Shown here: in pieces, positions 11,259 through 21,737 of the stretch
Numbering within the stretch: position 1 is the stretch's first letter
Layout: every line of letters starts with the position of its first letter
Translations under genes and position numbers: made by a program
Notes under the pieces: generated by a model
Seen by the model: only the letters and a program-made list of their open reading frames with translations
Databases searched by the model: none
Told to the model about the DNA's origin: nothing
Assembly (NCBI GenBank): GCA_024741835.1
Contig: JAENRP010000286.1
Location: 1 to 51,739 of the forward strand
Source of the DNA: Diplocarpon mali
Lineage: Eukaryota > Ascomycota > Leotiomycetes > Helotiales > Drepanopezizaceae
Reading direction: 5' to 3'
DNA length: 51,739 bases

Positions 11259-11515
11259 TGTAGCAATAAGGTTCTCTAATAGTGAACTTGATAGTAAACT
11301 AGAAGAGGGCACAAAGAAGTATAAGGTGCAAACGACGATGTTAGGTATCTTGATTTATAAGAGCTCTCTAACTAGGAGCTATTTAAGGTAAGCGGGCTTC
11401 TTAGTAAAGCCGCTAAGTCATATGGCAAGTCATATGATATATCATATATATAATATATTATATAATAGATTATATAACAAACATATGACGGGTATACCTG
11501 CAATATACCCCTTTA
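11259..11515 (-). repeat. 3' LTR of Copia-D
   Basis: Shares a long near-identical block with 21512-21737, including AAGAGGGCACAAAGAAGTAT. The boundary is set by the purine run AAAGGGGTA (minus strand) ending at 11516 and by a terminal TGCTACA at 11265-11259. The outer part is strongly RIP-altered: TATATAATATATTATA here, where the partner keeps TGTATATAATGTATCATA. Confidence 0.75.
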
Positions 11516-11815
11516 AGGAGACCTTTAAAGGTACTCGCTAGTAATACATATAATATTATAACTTTTGTTATAATTTACAGATTCGTATGAAAAATCAACC
11601 TATAGATATTTAAAATAGAGTAGAGTTCGCTAGCGCGCTCTACTCTGGAGTAGGAAATCCACCCCTTAATAAGTCAAAAATCAACTCGCGGGCCCGGCCC
11701 AGGAGTAAAAAATCAACCCTTAATAGAAGTGCAAAAAAAAATCACCCTATAATAGAGGTATAAAAAAAATCACCCCTTAATCGAGGTGCAGAACCTTCAT
11801 ATTTAACAATTTGAT
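11516..11815 (-). repeat. Copia-D 3' untranslated region with degenerate tandem repeat, 30-bp hairpin and 23-bp palindrome
   Basis: On the plus strand, units of about 29 bp built on AAAAATCAACCCTTAATAGA recur from about 11590 to 11790. Two palindromes sit in this array. One, 11617-11646, starts AGAGTAGAG and ends CTCTACTCT with a self-complementary CGCTAGCG centre. The other is the 23-bp family member at 11684-11706. No coding frame is evident. The RNase H frame ends near 11790 (reading LNMKVLHLD and then TAA), so the repeats begin right after pol. Confidence 0.6.
11684..11706. repeat. 23-bp palindrome in the Copia-D 3' region
   Basis: The best-preserved copy: ACTCGCGGGCC and GGCCCAGGAGT arms. 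AAAAATCA abuts it on the left and AAAAAATCA on the right, a possible 8-bp target duplication, although the surrounding tandem repeat contains the same words. Confidence 0.88.
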
Positions 11816-12690
11816 AAAGGTGGTATGGTTAGAGCTATTTAAGCTCTTAGTAAGTCTATCGGCGGCGTTATCTTTAGTATTCATATACTAGAGGTCCAAA
11901 TGGCCTTTTCGAAGTTCTTACCGAATATAATAGAACTTAATATTAATATGCTTTATTCTTTAGTAATATTCGGGATTTTCAATAAGATAAAGGGCTCCTT
12001 AGTTATCGCAGATCATCTCGACTTTAGTAGCGTTATCGCTAGCGTAGCCTATTTCCTTAAGTACTTAGCGTATCTAAGAGGCTTCTTATACAAATTTGCA
12101 TATAGTGACATACTCTGCCTTAATAGATAAGAGAGCAATAATAGTTTATCGCTTAAAGGAGGCGGTAATTACGCTATTATTAAGGAAGAAGACGGCTTTA
12201 AAATAGGAGGCTCTACTTCTTCTATCACCTGCCTAGTTAGAATCGCAATAGCTATGCAATTTCTAAAGCTCTAGGTCAGTTGTTTTACTTTTAAAGGTAG
12301 TATAATAGAATCGCATTCCCTATAAGTATTATAAAACTCGTTTTAAAGCTACTATATATTATAGCAAAGGGTTAGTAAGGAATTTGCTAAGAATAGAGCA
12401 GTAGTATAGTATATCCTAACGCATATAGTACGCAAGGTATTATAAAGAACTATAGATCTTTTAGTATAGCTTTACTTCCTATAGAGTGGCTTAGCCTTCA
12501 AATTTGACTATATGAACTTTATAGCTATTAGTAAAAGGCGTAGGTACGCTTTTGCAATTAGTTATATAAAAACGTTTAAAAACCTTATTAATATAGGCGT
12601 TTTAATAAAGTGAGATCGTTCTATTTTATCGATCTCTAACTATATATACTCTTAAGAAGTAGTTAGCCGGTTCGCTACTTGTAATCTTAA
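11790..12690 (-). pseudogene. Copia-D pol 3' part: RT thumb and RNase H
   Basis: From 12690 the minus strand reads the RT end: RDRQNRTISLYQNAYINKV, with stops at Gln codons, then YLAYYMRQDILYC at about 12430. Next comes RNase H at about 12270-11830: a GYRDSN-AGDR start, then ALLSIKAEYVTICKFV, then MICDN-GALYLIENP, ending in RIKHININ. These are the D-E-D landmarks of Ty1/copia RNase H (SDADWAGD, EAEYMAL, CDNQGAI, KHIDI). The frame ends DNAADRLTKSLNSSNHTTF, the usual 'ADxLTK' tail. An out-of-phase plus-strand open frame of 76 codons at 11900 is a shadow. Copia-1 separates this from the RT fingers/palm at 20293. Confidence 0.8.
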
Positions 12691-12695
12691 AAAGG

Positions 12696-12892
12696 TATTG
12701 TGCAGAATGGGCGGAGTCTCCACTTATTCTGGAGACCCTCCACGTGAGTCTGCTTAGTCATAGACTCTCCCTTTTCTTTCCGAAGTCTCCTTACTATATA
12801 TATATTAGATAATAATATAATTAATCATCTTCATTTATATTAGCGAGCCTCTTAAGCGACCAAATGAAGGCCCTCCAGCCGACTGCACCATA
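12696..12892 (+). repeat. 5' LTR of Copia-1
   Basis: Starts TATTGTGCAGAATGGGCGG (ancestral start TGTCGTGCAG, seen intact at 25022) and ends CACCATA. A TATA-like run, ACTATATATATATTAG, lies at about 12793. This LTR is less mutated than its partner at 20091. Confidence 0.9.
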
Positions 12893-13097
12893 GTTATAAG
12901 CCCTATAAGCACTTTAATATGCTTTCTCTTCGCATACAACCGGCTAAAGGGCCCTTTAAGCTCTTAACCGACTTTTCGAGTATTTATAATAACTCAAAGG
13001 ACCTTTATTTTCAATTAATAAATCTCTAATTTCCGATCGAACCTTATTTGCAAACTTTATTTATATACTTAACCTTTTTCACTAGACTCTATTTAAT

Positions 13098-16000
13098 ATA
13101 TCTAACTCTTTAAGCATCTCCGAGCCTCGCTTTAATACTTTTGCCTCTTAAGTAAAGTAGTTTAATAAATATATATTCTTCGCAAAGCTTTATAATATTA
13201 CCATTTTTACTAATCTGAGACTCTTATTTAAGTCAATTATAGAAACTGAGCCTTAAGCTCCCTCTATATAAGAGCTTAAGGAATTAGAAACAGCTAACCT
13301 CTATATAGTATATGCAAGGTTGTATAAAGAGTATATAGCGACTCTATTTAAACAGATTTATACCTGCTTTCCCCTAGGAGATCTATCAAAGGCTCCTCCT
13401 CTATAGGCTTCTTATAAGAATATTAAAGATAAATATAAAATCCTAATAAAGGAGTACTATCTGCATAAGGAAACTTAAAAGACCTAACGCAAATACTACG
13501 AACTACTCTTAGAATAGGTCTTTAAGACCGTCGATAAAACGCTCTTAGCTTCTGCGATAGCTTAAGTACAAATCCAAGCTAAGAAGCTCTCCTCTTTAAT
13601 ACTTAATAGAGATACTCCTATAAGTAGAACCCCTACTAACAACCTGCATATTAATTTAGTGAATTAGCAACTCTTACTCTAAGGCCTAGTATCTATTTTA
13701 AAGTGTGATATTGCGCCTTCCGATAAGGCTATTTAGTCTTAGACGAGGCTCTAGTACTGCGATATACTATACTAAGGCAAAACTAAGAGAACTAATACTT
13801 AGTAGTAGATCTAGGAGTAGCAGGAGGCGTACTACCTAGTAGAATAATACAATCTCCTTAAGATTAAAGGGAGACTAAGAGTTACTAACTTTTTAAACTT
13901 AATTATAATAAAGATCAATCCGAGTTAAGCGACTCGCTTAAAGGAGGAAATTATTACTAATAAGCAAATAGGAACCCTATATAAGTACGACCTAATACAG
14001 CTAAGCCGCGCCCTAGCAGGTATTAAATCTAATAGAGCGATCGATAATAAAGGGCTAGCAGTTTTTACTACTCAAGAGTCTCTCTTAAATGCCGAAACCC
14101 CTTTGCAGGCTTTAGCAAGTAGCTCCCGAAATCGCTCTACAAGCTCTAAGAGAGAGATCAGGCCTAAGTGCCCTTATAGAGGCTTTAAAAATCACTATTA
14201 GAAGCCCTAGGACTATTAGAAACTATTATATACTATAGATAGGCGCAAGGAAAATATAAAGGTTCTCCCTTTGCGAGAGGAGGTCCTACGAATACAAAAG
14301 GCGTTAAACGTAAGAGACTAGTTCAAAGGTCTTTAAGTATAGCTTAAGGAGAATAATATTATAGTAATAGCAATTAATAAATTCAAGGGAAAGGCTTTAG
14401 CCTTTGGAGAGGATAGTTTAGGCAAAAGGGAGAACTTACTAGTCTTTATAATAATAGATCCCTCTACCTTTAATGCTTTTAAAGAATCCTTTAATATCTA
14501 CTACCTCTTTAAGCTAGAATGCCACTTGCTCTCCTTAAGTATGCTCCTTAATAATTGCACAGTTACTTATATTATTAATTCAAAGGATTTACTTATTATA
14601 GGTACCTTTAAGCCTTTTAGCGACTTGCAATAATATATTAAAGCAAGTACCTTAAGACTCTTAATTATTAAAAGAGGTAATAGATATATAGCAGACTCTC
14701 TTCTATAGCGTAATAGCTCTCCTATAGGGATAACGCTTTACAATATTGCTATTATAAAGAAGTTTACTACTAATATTATCTTAAAGAGGCTCCTTGCAAA
14801 TAAAGGGTTTTAATACTCTAAAGTAGACCTCACTTTGCGCTCTAAGAGCATTAAAGACTTTGTAAAGTAAGCTTAATTAGAGCGTTACTATAATCTCATT
14901 TTCTTTAAATATAAGCCTATTAACTATTTAGATCTTCTAAATATACTTTAATATAACTTCTCTACTTTAATAGCATTCCTTATAACTAAGATAACGCTTT
15001 ATAATAGGTTCTAGTCTAGCTATATACCTACTAGGGTATAGGATAATAACGCATATACTTAGCACCTTTGTACTAGCTACCTAGGTGCAGAGGCTCTTTA
15101 AGCGCTAGTCAAGTGCGCTAAGGGAGTAAAGATTAAGGGAATACAGAAGCTAAAGTGCCTTATATACGCATTAGCGTCTGCTAAGCAAGTTATTTCTTAC
15201 GCTACCTTTAAGAACCGATCTCTAAGGCCCTTCTTTAAGATCTTTTAAGATCTCTTTAACTTTCTAAACAACTTATATAATAGTTACTTATAGGTTCTTT
15301 TAATTAAGGATAAGTATAGTAGTATACTCTAGACGTTCCTATTAAGATCAAAGGGCAAAGACGTAATTATAAAGGTCCTTTAGGCCTTTAAAGTATAGAT
15401 GAAATACTAATATAGGCTTTCTATTTATAAGATTAGGTAAGATAATAACACTTTAATAATCTTCTTAAAGGAAGACTCTCTTATAAAGTACTAGAGATAG
15501 GTAAAAGAGGAGGGAATTGATTTAGAGCTTACTCTTACTTATATATACTAACCTAATAGAGGCGCAGAGCGAGTAAGAAGGGAGTTAATTAAATGCTCTA
15601 TTAAAATGAAGATCTACGCCAGGCTTCTAGCGAGCCTATGGCCAGAGGTTATAAAGGCTACTATATACCTTTATAATATCTCTCTACTCGCTAGGAAGAA
15701 GATGATCTTATTAAATAAGGCTCTTTATAGTTAGTTTAAGTAGTATTTTCGATTTTATAAGCTACTGCTTATTAAGCAGATAATAGTAAGCTTAAAGCCC
15801 GACTGGAGTCACATTTATATATATAGTACTTACACATACCTTTTAATTAAAGAGAAGGAGGTAGGGAGGGACCGCTAAACCTTTAAAATTGAACTATAAG
15901 GGCACTTAAGTTACTTAATTAGATATATTACCTTTAATATTTATAGAATCTAGGTTCCTATACTTTAATAAGTAATAATAACTTATAATATCGAATTCAA

Positions 16001-18720
16001 TAAGTCTTTCTTTTATAGTCCAGAAGCTAAGCGCGCAAACCCTATATTACGCTAGGAACTTAAGACGACCTTCTAATTAATTAAAAAGGGAGAAGGAGCT
16101 TAGGATGCTAAGTTCGAAGGCATTTTCGAAGAATTAAAGCTTATTGCAAGGCTAAATGCAATCGCCGCAAAAGAAGCCGCTATATAAGAAGAGCCTATAT
16201 CATAGACCGACGCTGCTCTATAGCCTCTAACTAATAATATAAAAGGCCTTAACTTAAATCCAAATTCTTTAAAAGACCTACTTAGAAACTTAAGAGTAGA
16301 AGCAAGCGAACTGGAAGCTACTTCGCTAGTCTTTAAAAAGGCAAATGGCGACTAAAGCTTAAGGGTAATGATTCCTTACAAAGGCCCTATCGAAGAAGGA
16401 ACTATAGACGACTTTAAAGGAGTCTTTAAAGATAAGTTCTATAAGGCGATCGGCAGATCTTTAGCTACTATTCTATATAAGAATAGAAATGGCTTAAGGG
16501 CTTTAAGATAAAGTCTTCGATTATAAAGGCAGGCCTTAGTAAACTCTAATAGAAGGCTAAAGGTACTACTGCTAAGATCTGGGAGGAGCTTTAATAGTCT
16601 TATAAAAAGCGACTTAATAAAAGGAGTAGGCTTTAATAATATAATACCTTAAGTTATAATATTAGCTTAAAGACTATAGGCTTAGGAGATAGAGCTACTT
16701 AAACTCTTAAAGGAACCTTTAGTAATAATAAAAATAGAGGAGGAGACCTATAGAGAAAAGCGCAAGGAGGAACTCCCCCTTCCTAGGCAAAAGAGGATAA
16801 GACGCTAAAGCGTTAAGCAATAAAAGACTTTAAAAGTATACGCTATTGCTTTAGAGTATATACTCTCTTAAAGTAATATTAATTTACCTTACTCCTTATA
16901 TGCGCAAGAGTTTATATTAACCTTTTAAGCAAACGAATAGATAAAGGAGGATAAGAAGGACTATTTAATAGTTTATATAATTATTAAAGCTATAGTTAAT
17001 AATTAGGTAAAGGATAGAGCGCAGTCTCTTAACCGCCTATAGTACCAAGGCTCTTTGCTAAAGCCTTCGAAAGGATGGCTAGACTTAGAGAAGTACCCTT
17101 TTAGCAAATGATTTAAGAAAGGAGGGCATTAAGAGATTAGGAATTTAGAATCTCAAAGTTGCTAAAGAATTATATAAAGGGATTACTTAAAGCCTCCGCC
17201 GATACTATTAAAATGGGTTTTTACTTATAAGGTTAATAGCTCTAGCGAGCTTCTAAAGTGCCGATTATAGCTAATTATATAAGGGGATCTTTAAGATAAA
17301 GCTTCAATTTTCTCAACCTATATAGCCACGCTTGCAGCGAGGTCTTTTAAGGTACTAATAGCGCTTGCTGCGTACTTTAATATAGAAGTAAAGTAGTTCG
17401 ATATTATTAACGCGTTTATCAACGCTCTTAAAGACCTAAGGAGTGCTTTAGTCATATGCTTCCTATTAGATGGCTTTAAGTGCCTTAGTATAGTAGTAGA
17501 ACTGGACCGCGCGCTCTATAGGCTGAAAGACTCTTTGGCGCTATAGTATAGGAACTTTATAAGAACGCTCAAGGGCCTTTAACTCAAGCTATTAAGCGAG
17601 AAGCCTTGTATTTTTATAATAAAGGATCGCATAGTCTTTATAGCGTTTTATATCGACGATATTTAAGTATTATATAAGGCCTTTAACTTAGATCAGGCGA
17701 TTCGTTTGATTAAAGACCTAAAGAGGGCGTATGAGCTTACTATTATAAAAGATATCTCCTAGTTCCTTAGAGTAAGGATTATTTAAGATAAGAAGGCAAA
17801 GAGGATCTCTTTAGTTTATAATACCTATATTAAGAAGATCGCTTAAAAGTTCGGAGCTAATATAGGAAGAGTGCTTAGTACTCTACTACTAAAGAAGGAG
17901 TTTATCAAGAACTTAGGGTAAGCTTCTTTAAAAAAGGTAAAGGAGTACTAAGAGAAAATAGGCTCTATTCTTTATATAGCAATTATAATACGCCTGGATA
18001 TTACGTTCGCAGCCTCTTAACTGTCTTCCTTTCTAACTAATCTAAGCTTTAAGCACCTTTAGCTACGGACTGGACGCTTTAATACCTATATAGCACGCGC
18101 TTCTTAGGAATTGCCTATAGCTTTAAGGCTAAGGAATACCAATTAGTTGCGTTTTTAAACGCTTCTTTTAAAGATGATTAAAAGACCTGCAGATCCTTTT
18201 AAAGATACGTCTTCTTCCTATTTAAAGGACTGATTATTTAAAAAGCAAATCGCTAAGCGACTGTTATACTCTCCTTTATTAAAGTAGAACTCTATAGTAT
18301 AGTTTCTATTATAAAGGAGATAATAGCTATAAAATGCCTCTTTAAGGAGATTCGCATAGACTCCCTCTTTAAATAGAATATATATTATAACAACTAATAA
18401 ACAATTCGGCTAATTGTTATAAAGAATAAGAAGATTAAGATAAGCCTCTAATATATCGAAATCAGCAATATATAGATCTGCTAAAAGTACTAAAGAGAAA
18501 GCTTCTAAATAATCTACCTTCCTACTAAGGAGATATACGCAGACGGGCTTATTAAGAACCTAGACCACTAGAAGTTTAAGAGCTTTATTCGTTTATTAAA
18601 CCTTTAGAGCTTTTAAACAATTGTTTAGCAACTTGCACTTGCTAGCAAGTAGTTACTTATTACTAAGAGACTTATACTTACAAGCTCCTACTCTCTTATA
18701 GTTATATTTATTTGTTTTCT
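13098..18720 (+). pseudogene. Copia-1 gag-pol
   Basis: The gag start codon is ATA at 13098 where Copia-2 has ATG. Order by comparison with Copia-2: gag to about 14270 with a degraded Cys/His box near 14170; protease near 14530-14600 (pattern LLNNC-VTYIINSKDLL, family DSGAT-H-); integrase zinc region and core about 15100-15700, with KDKYSS and RQDNN as the first two acidic positions and a glutamate in the GAERVRREL helix; RT about 17000-17750 with the catalytic box YIDD intact (17649-17660); RNase H about 18080-18600. The stops are overwhelmingly TAA/TAG. Products would assemble virus-like particles in the cytoplasm and integrate cDNA in the nucleus. Confidence 0.85.
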
Positions 18721-18789
18721 CTTATAAAGTATATTATAAAAGCTCTCCTTTTCTAAAAATACAAAATAGGTAATATTCCTAAGCTGCTA

Positions 18790-20086
18790 TTACAAGGCGC
18801 GACCCTCTCTTAGATTCTTTTAGTTAAGGCCAAGAGCTAGGATGCTATAGCTAAGAGCTTTGCATAGATCTCCTCTTAAGAGAGGCCTACTAGTACTCCC
18901 TTAGCCAAAGGCCCGCCGGCGAATATACTAGTAACAGCAGGGGCAAAGGCAAGGGGTAAGGCGATAGGGGCAGCGGGGGCAAGGGCAGCAGGGGCGAGGA
19001 AGGGCGCGGTAATAGTAAGGGCCAGGGAGATAAATAAAGAGACTATAGTAGCGGCTGCGATAGCAGAGGCAAAGGGGATAGGAGCGGTAGCGGCAATGGC
19101 AAGGGCGAACGGGTCTAAGCTAAAGGGCCTAAGAGCGAATAGGAATAGTATACTAAAAGTAAGAGAGGCAGCAATACTATTACTTGCAAGAGTAGCAGGC
19201 CCTCTTAATACTAAGGTCCGATCGCTCCTATCTTTTAAAATCAGCTTAAAACTTAATAAGACTTAATAAAACGTATTATAAAAGCTCTAAAGCGCACCCT
19301 TTACTATATTAAGCAATAGTACTACCTCCTCCTTAAAGGCTTTATAAGCATAAGCCAATACAATAGCCTTTTAAGAGGTAAGGAGAGGTCTATTAGCTTA
19401 TTAGCAGCTATTGCTTAATACTATATAATAAACGCAATATGTACTAAAGGTACTATTAAAGTACTAATAATCGAAATTGCTAGTACTCTTGCGTGCGATA
19501 TAATGCACGCACGCGTTATCGCGCTTTATTATAGGCTTAGGCATACGGCGCGCAGTAGGGGTAGGGCTCTTAAGCAGCGGCAGCAGTGGCGGCGGCAGCA
19601 GGGGCGGCGGGGACGGCGGCGGTAGCTCATTGCCTAGCAGGCGCTAAGAGGACCGCGCCAGGGTTATAGCTCCCGCAGGAGTACTAGCGACCTAGCGTAA
19701 AGTTAGTATAACGCAGGGTATAGGGACTTTAAGGGTCTTACTTTATAAGGGCGGCTAAGGCTATAATAAGCAGGAGTTCCTTTTATATTTGAAAATTATT
19801 AGTATAAAGATAATATTTTTAAATAATAAAAGAGGGTTATTTTTAAAAGAAGGGAAGGAGAACCTTAGCGATAGAAATACTTTATAAGAAGCTTAATAGA
19901 GCACTAGTATAGAATTGCGAAGATTCTTAAGCGCACTTATTACCTATGGCAACCCTTCTCGTTTTAGAAGGAACGACCTTTAAAGGGGCAGCATATAAGA
20001 TAAAGCCTCTTTTCTTTATAACTACTATTCTTTCCTTTATTTTATCTATATAGCTAAGCGATTCTAAAAGCATCGCCTAACTAAAG
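18790..20086 (+). pseudogene. Extra 3' region of Copia-1, possible third ORF of unknown function
   Basis: Between RNase H and the 3' LTR lie about 1.3 kb that ordinary copia elements lack. On the sense strand one frame reads on from about 18790, with stops only at likely Gln codons, through an Ala/Gly/Lys-rich stretch (KGPPANILVTAGAKARGKA) and a Leu-rich segment (AAILLLARVAGPL). After a Gly/Ser-rich trinucleotide stretch at about 19570-19625, a further frame reads VIAPAGVLAT and ends close to the LTR. I recognise no domain. Position after pol is where env-like or accessory ORFs sit, but single-base differences from Copia-2 break the second half, so it may be non-coding. Confidence 0.4.
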
Positions 20087-20090
20087 GGTA

Positions 20091-20287
20091 TATTATATAA
20101 AATAGGCAGAGTCTCTACTTATTCTAAAGACCCTTTATATAAGTCTACTTAGTCATAGACTCTCCCTTTTCTTTCCGAAGTCTTCTTACTATATATATAC
20201 TAGATAATAATATAATCAATTATCTTTATCTATATTAGCAAGCCTCTTAAGCGACCAAATAAAGGCCCTCTAGCCGACCGCACCACA
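20091..20287 (+). repeat. 3' LTR of Copia-1
   Basis: Starts TATTATATAAAATAGGCAG and ends CCGACCGCACCACA. The first 20 bases differ from the 5' LTR almost only by G to A and C to T. Confidence 0.9.
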
Positions 20288-20292
20288 AAAGG

Positions 20293-21070
20293 TTATAAAG
20301 ATCTCTCTTAAACTTATTATATATATTACCCTTCTTTATTACTATAAGGAAGTCGTTAATATAGGTAATAATGAGAATCCGAGAGGCGCAGTTAATATAT
20401 ATGCAATTATTAATATTAAGAGGTTGAAAATCGAGCTTTTGCAGCTTAGACCGTAGCTTTTCTTACTATAGTCGTAAGGATTACTTTAAGCTATATAAGG
20501 CCTTAAGAAGCTTAAGACAGTATTCTTAAGGTAAAAGAACGACCTTATCTTAAGTATATCTAAGAGGTAATTTGATATAGATATTAAAGTCAGCTTTTAA
20601 GTTAAGGAAAGCTATCTTAATATCAAACTGATCTAGCTCAAAGTTGTAAAGAGCTATAAGCGCAATTGCAATTTTCTAAACAGTAGATTTGCAAATGCTA
20701 GTAAAGGTTTAGTTGTAATCTTAACCTTATTATTATATATAGCCTTATATAACGAATCTGACCTTCTATCGGGAGATTTCCCTGTTTTAGTCTCTTTTTA
20801 TTTTAAAGATAAGTCTCGATCTAAGTACTCTATTATCTTTAAAGAGTTCTAAGCGTTTCACTACTACTTATATATTCTTATAAGCAAGGGAATTATACTT
20901 AGAGTTGATCGCAGATCGCCATTTATCGGCGTCGGCGCGAGAGAGGGCTTATTCGACTGTTTTCGGGTCATTTAGGTAAGGAGAGTCGAGTAAGGCCATA
21001 TGGAAGGCGCTTAAATAGGCTTCCTTGTTATTAGAGTTGTCAGCTTTGAATCCAAGAGCAGTAGAGCGAG
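20293..21070 (-). pseudogene. Copia-D reverse transcriptase, N-terminal part
   Basis: On the minus strand this reads EAYLSAFHMALLDSPYLNDP near 21030, then RADADKWRSAINSKYNSL, then RSRLIFKIKRD. This is the conserved 'W..AM..E...L' and 'S+W+FKxKR' entry of copia RT. Further on is ELDQFDIKIAFLNLKADF at about 20640 (family form: L.QMDVKTAFLNG), then KSYGLSCK (family: SLYGLKQ). The frame stops at 20293, where Copia-1 begins, and goes on at 12690. The five bases aaagg repeated at both edges show that the break is an insertion. The palm box Y-x-D-D is not clearly kept; the expected place reads PILTTS. Confidence 0.75.
20774..20892. other. Degraded RT-proximal stretch of Copia-D between readable blocks
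   Basis: The segment links the 'W..AI..KYNSL' block to the 'IALYNFELDQFD' block of the Copia-D reverse transcriptase and is full of TAA/TAG stops on the minus strand. Nothing else is seen in it. Confidence 0.4.
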
Positions 21071-21159
21071 TAGCTCTCTTCTCGGAAGGCTGAGGGCAGC
21101 CGAAGACAACGACGACATCTTGTTTATATGTATATATATGGAGTTATCGAAAGGAGGAG

Positions 21160-21421
21160 AAGGAGAAGGAGGAGGAGATGAACTATTGAATTCGAGTTTA
21201 GGGTACTATATATTAGTCCCTTTAAAAATAGGTGATTCAGGCAGTGGAGTACTTTTAGCAATTAAGCTAGTAATCTCAGCTATCAGTCCTAATGATTCAG
21301 CCATAGTAACGAATCTTGCATAAGCTTGGATTATTGCATAGCGCTCCGGAAGGGGAGTAGCTACTGTTTTTATTATTAAAATGACGCTTATTATACATTG
21401 TTGGTTAAGTAAAAAACTCAA
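21160..21421 (-). pseudogene. Copia-D gag, N-terminal stub
   Basis: An open frame of 71 codons runs on the minus strand from an ATG ending at 21421 and is still uninterrupted. A second in-frame Met begins MAESLGLIAEITSLIAK, followed by LPESPIFKGTNI. The last part resembles the 'P.FdGtNy' motif that opens many copia Gag proteins, so this second Met may be the real start. The frame then becomes Pro/Ser rich and fuses, after about 60 codons, with a segment leading into RT. The stub is short against the usual 300 or more codons of gag. It lies in a stretch with little RIP. Confidence 0.5.
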
Positions 21422-21511
21422 AAATATCGATCAGCCTTTTCGTTTATAAAAGAGACTCTAATCGATGGAATTTTATCGAATGCTATTCATAGGCATACGG
21501 GGCTTATAACC

Positions 21512-21737
21512 TATAGCAATAAGGTTCTCTAATAGTGAACTTGATAGTAAACTAGAAGAGGGCACAAAGAAGTATAAGGTGCAAACGACGATATTAGGTA
21601 TCTTGATTCATAAGAGCTCTCTAACTAGGAGCTATTTAAGGTAAGCGGGCTTCTTAGTGAAGCCGCTAAGTCATATGGCAAGTCATATGATATATCATGT
21701 ATATAATGTATCATATGACGGATCATGTGACAAATAT
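21512..21737 (-). repeat. 5' LTR of Copia-D, truncated by gypsy B copy 2
   Basis: Well preserved. It contains GTCATATG at 21670 and 21682, CATATGAC at 21712 and CATGTGAC at 21724, an inverted array of E-box-like motifs. The missing outer end would lie on the far side of gypsy B. Confidence 0.75.

Larger units (their letters stand above)
12696..20287 (+). mobile_element. Copia-1: complete Ty1/copia element, plus strand
   Basis: The element has paired LTRs of about 197 bp (12696-12892 and 20091-20287) and the target duplication aaagg at 12691-12695 and 20288-20292. The primer-binding site GTTATAAGCCC follows the left LTR. A CTAAAGGGTA purine tract precedes the right one. Total length is 7592 bp. 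The coding order protease, integrase, RT, RNase H is that of Ty1/copia. It is collinear with Copia-2 (25022-32593) over its whole length. It is more RIP-altered than Copia-2 in many codons and carries many TAA/TAG stops. Confidence 0.93.
11259..21737 (-). mobile_element. Copia-D: internally deleted Ty1/copia element, minus strand, interrupted by Copia-1
   Basis: Two copies of one LTR face the same way: 11259-11515 (3' LTR) and 21512-21737 (5' LTR, truncated where gypsy B copy 2 begins). The 5' LTR is followed on the minus strand by GGTTATAAGCCCC, a primer-binding site shared with Copia-1. Between the LTRs the minus strand encodes a gag start, then RT and RNase H. Only about 450 bp separate gag from RT, so the rest of gag, protease and integrase are missing. 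Copia-1 lies inside the RT frame. The element itself landed in the Gypsy-C integrase; the flank at 11254-11258 is actat, and its partner would lie beyond gypsy B. Confidence 0.8.

Noticed and set aside
11900..12130. 76-codon plus-strand open frame
   Set aside because: It lies opposite the Copia-D RNase H frame, which has clear family motifs.
21120..21323. 67-codon plus-strand frame with a Gly/Glu run
   Set aside because: It overlaps the Copia-D gag stub on the other strand and has no support of its own.
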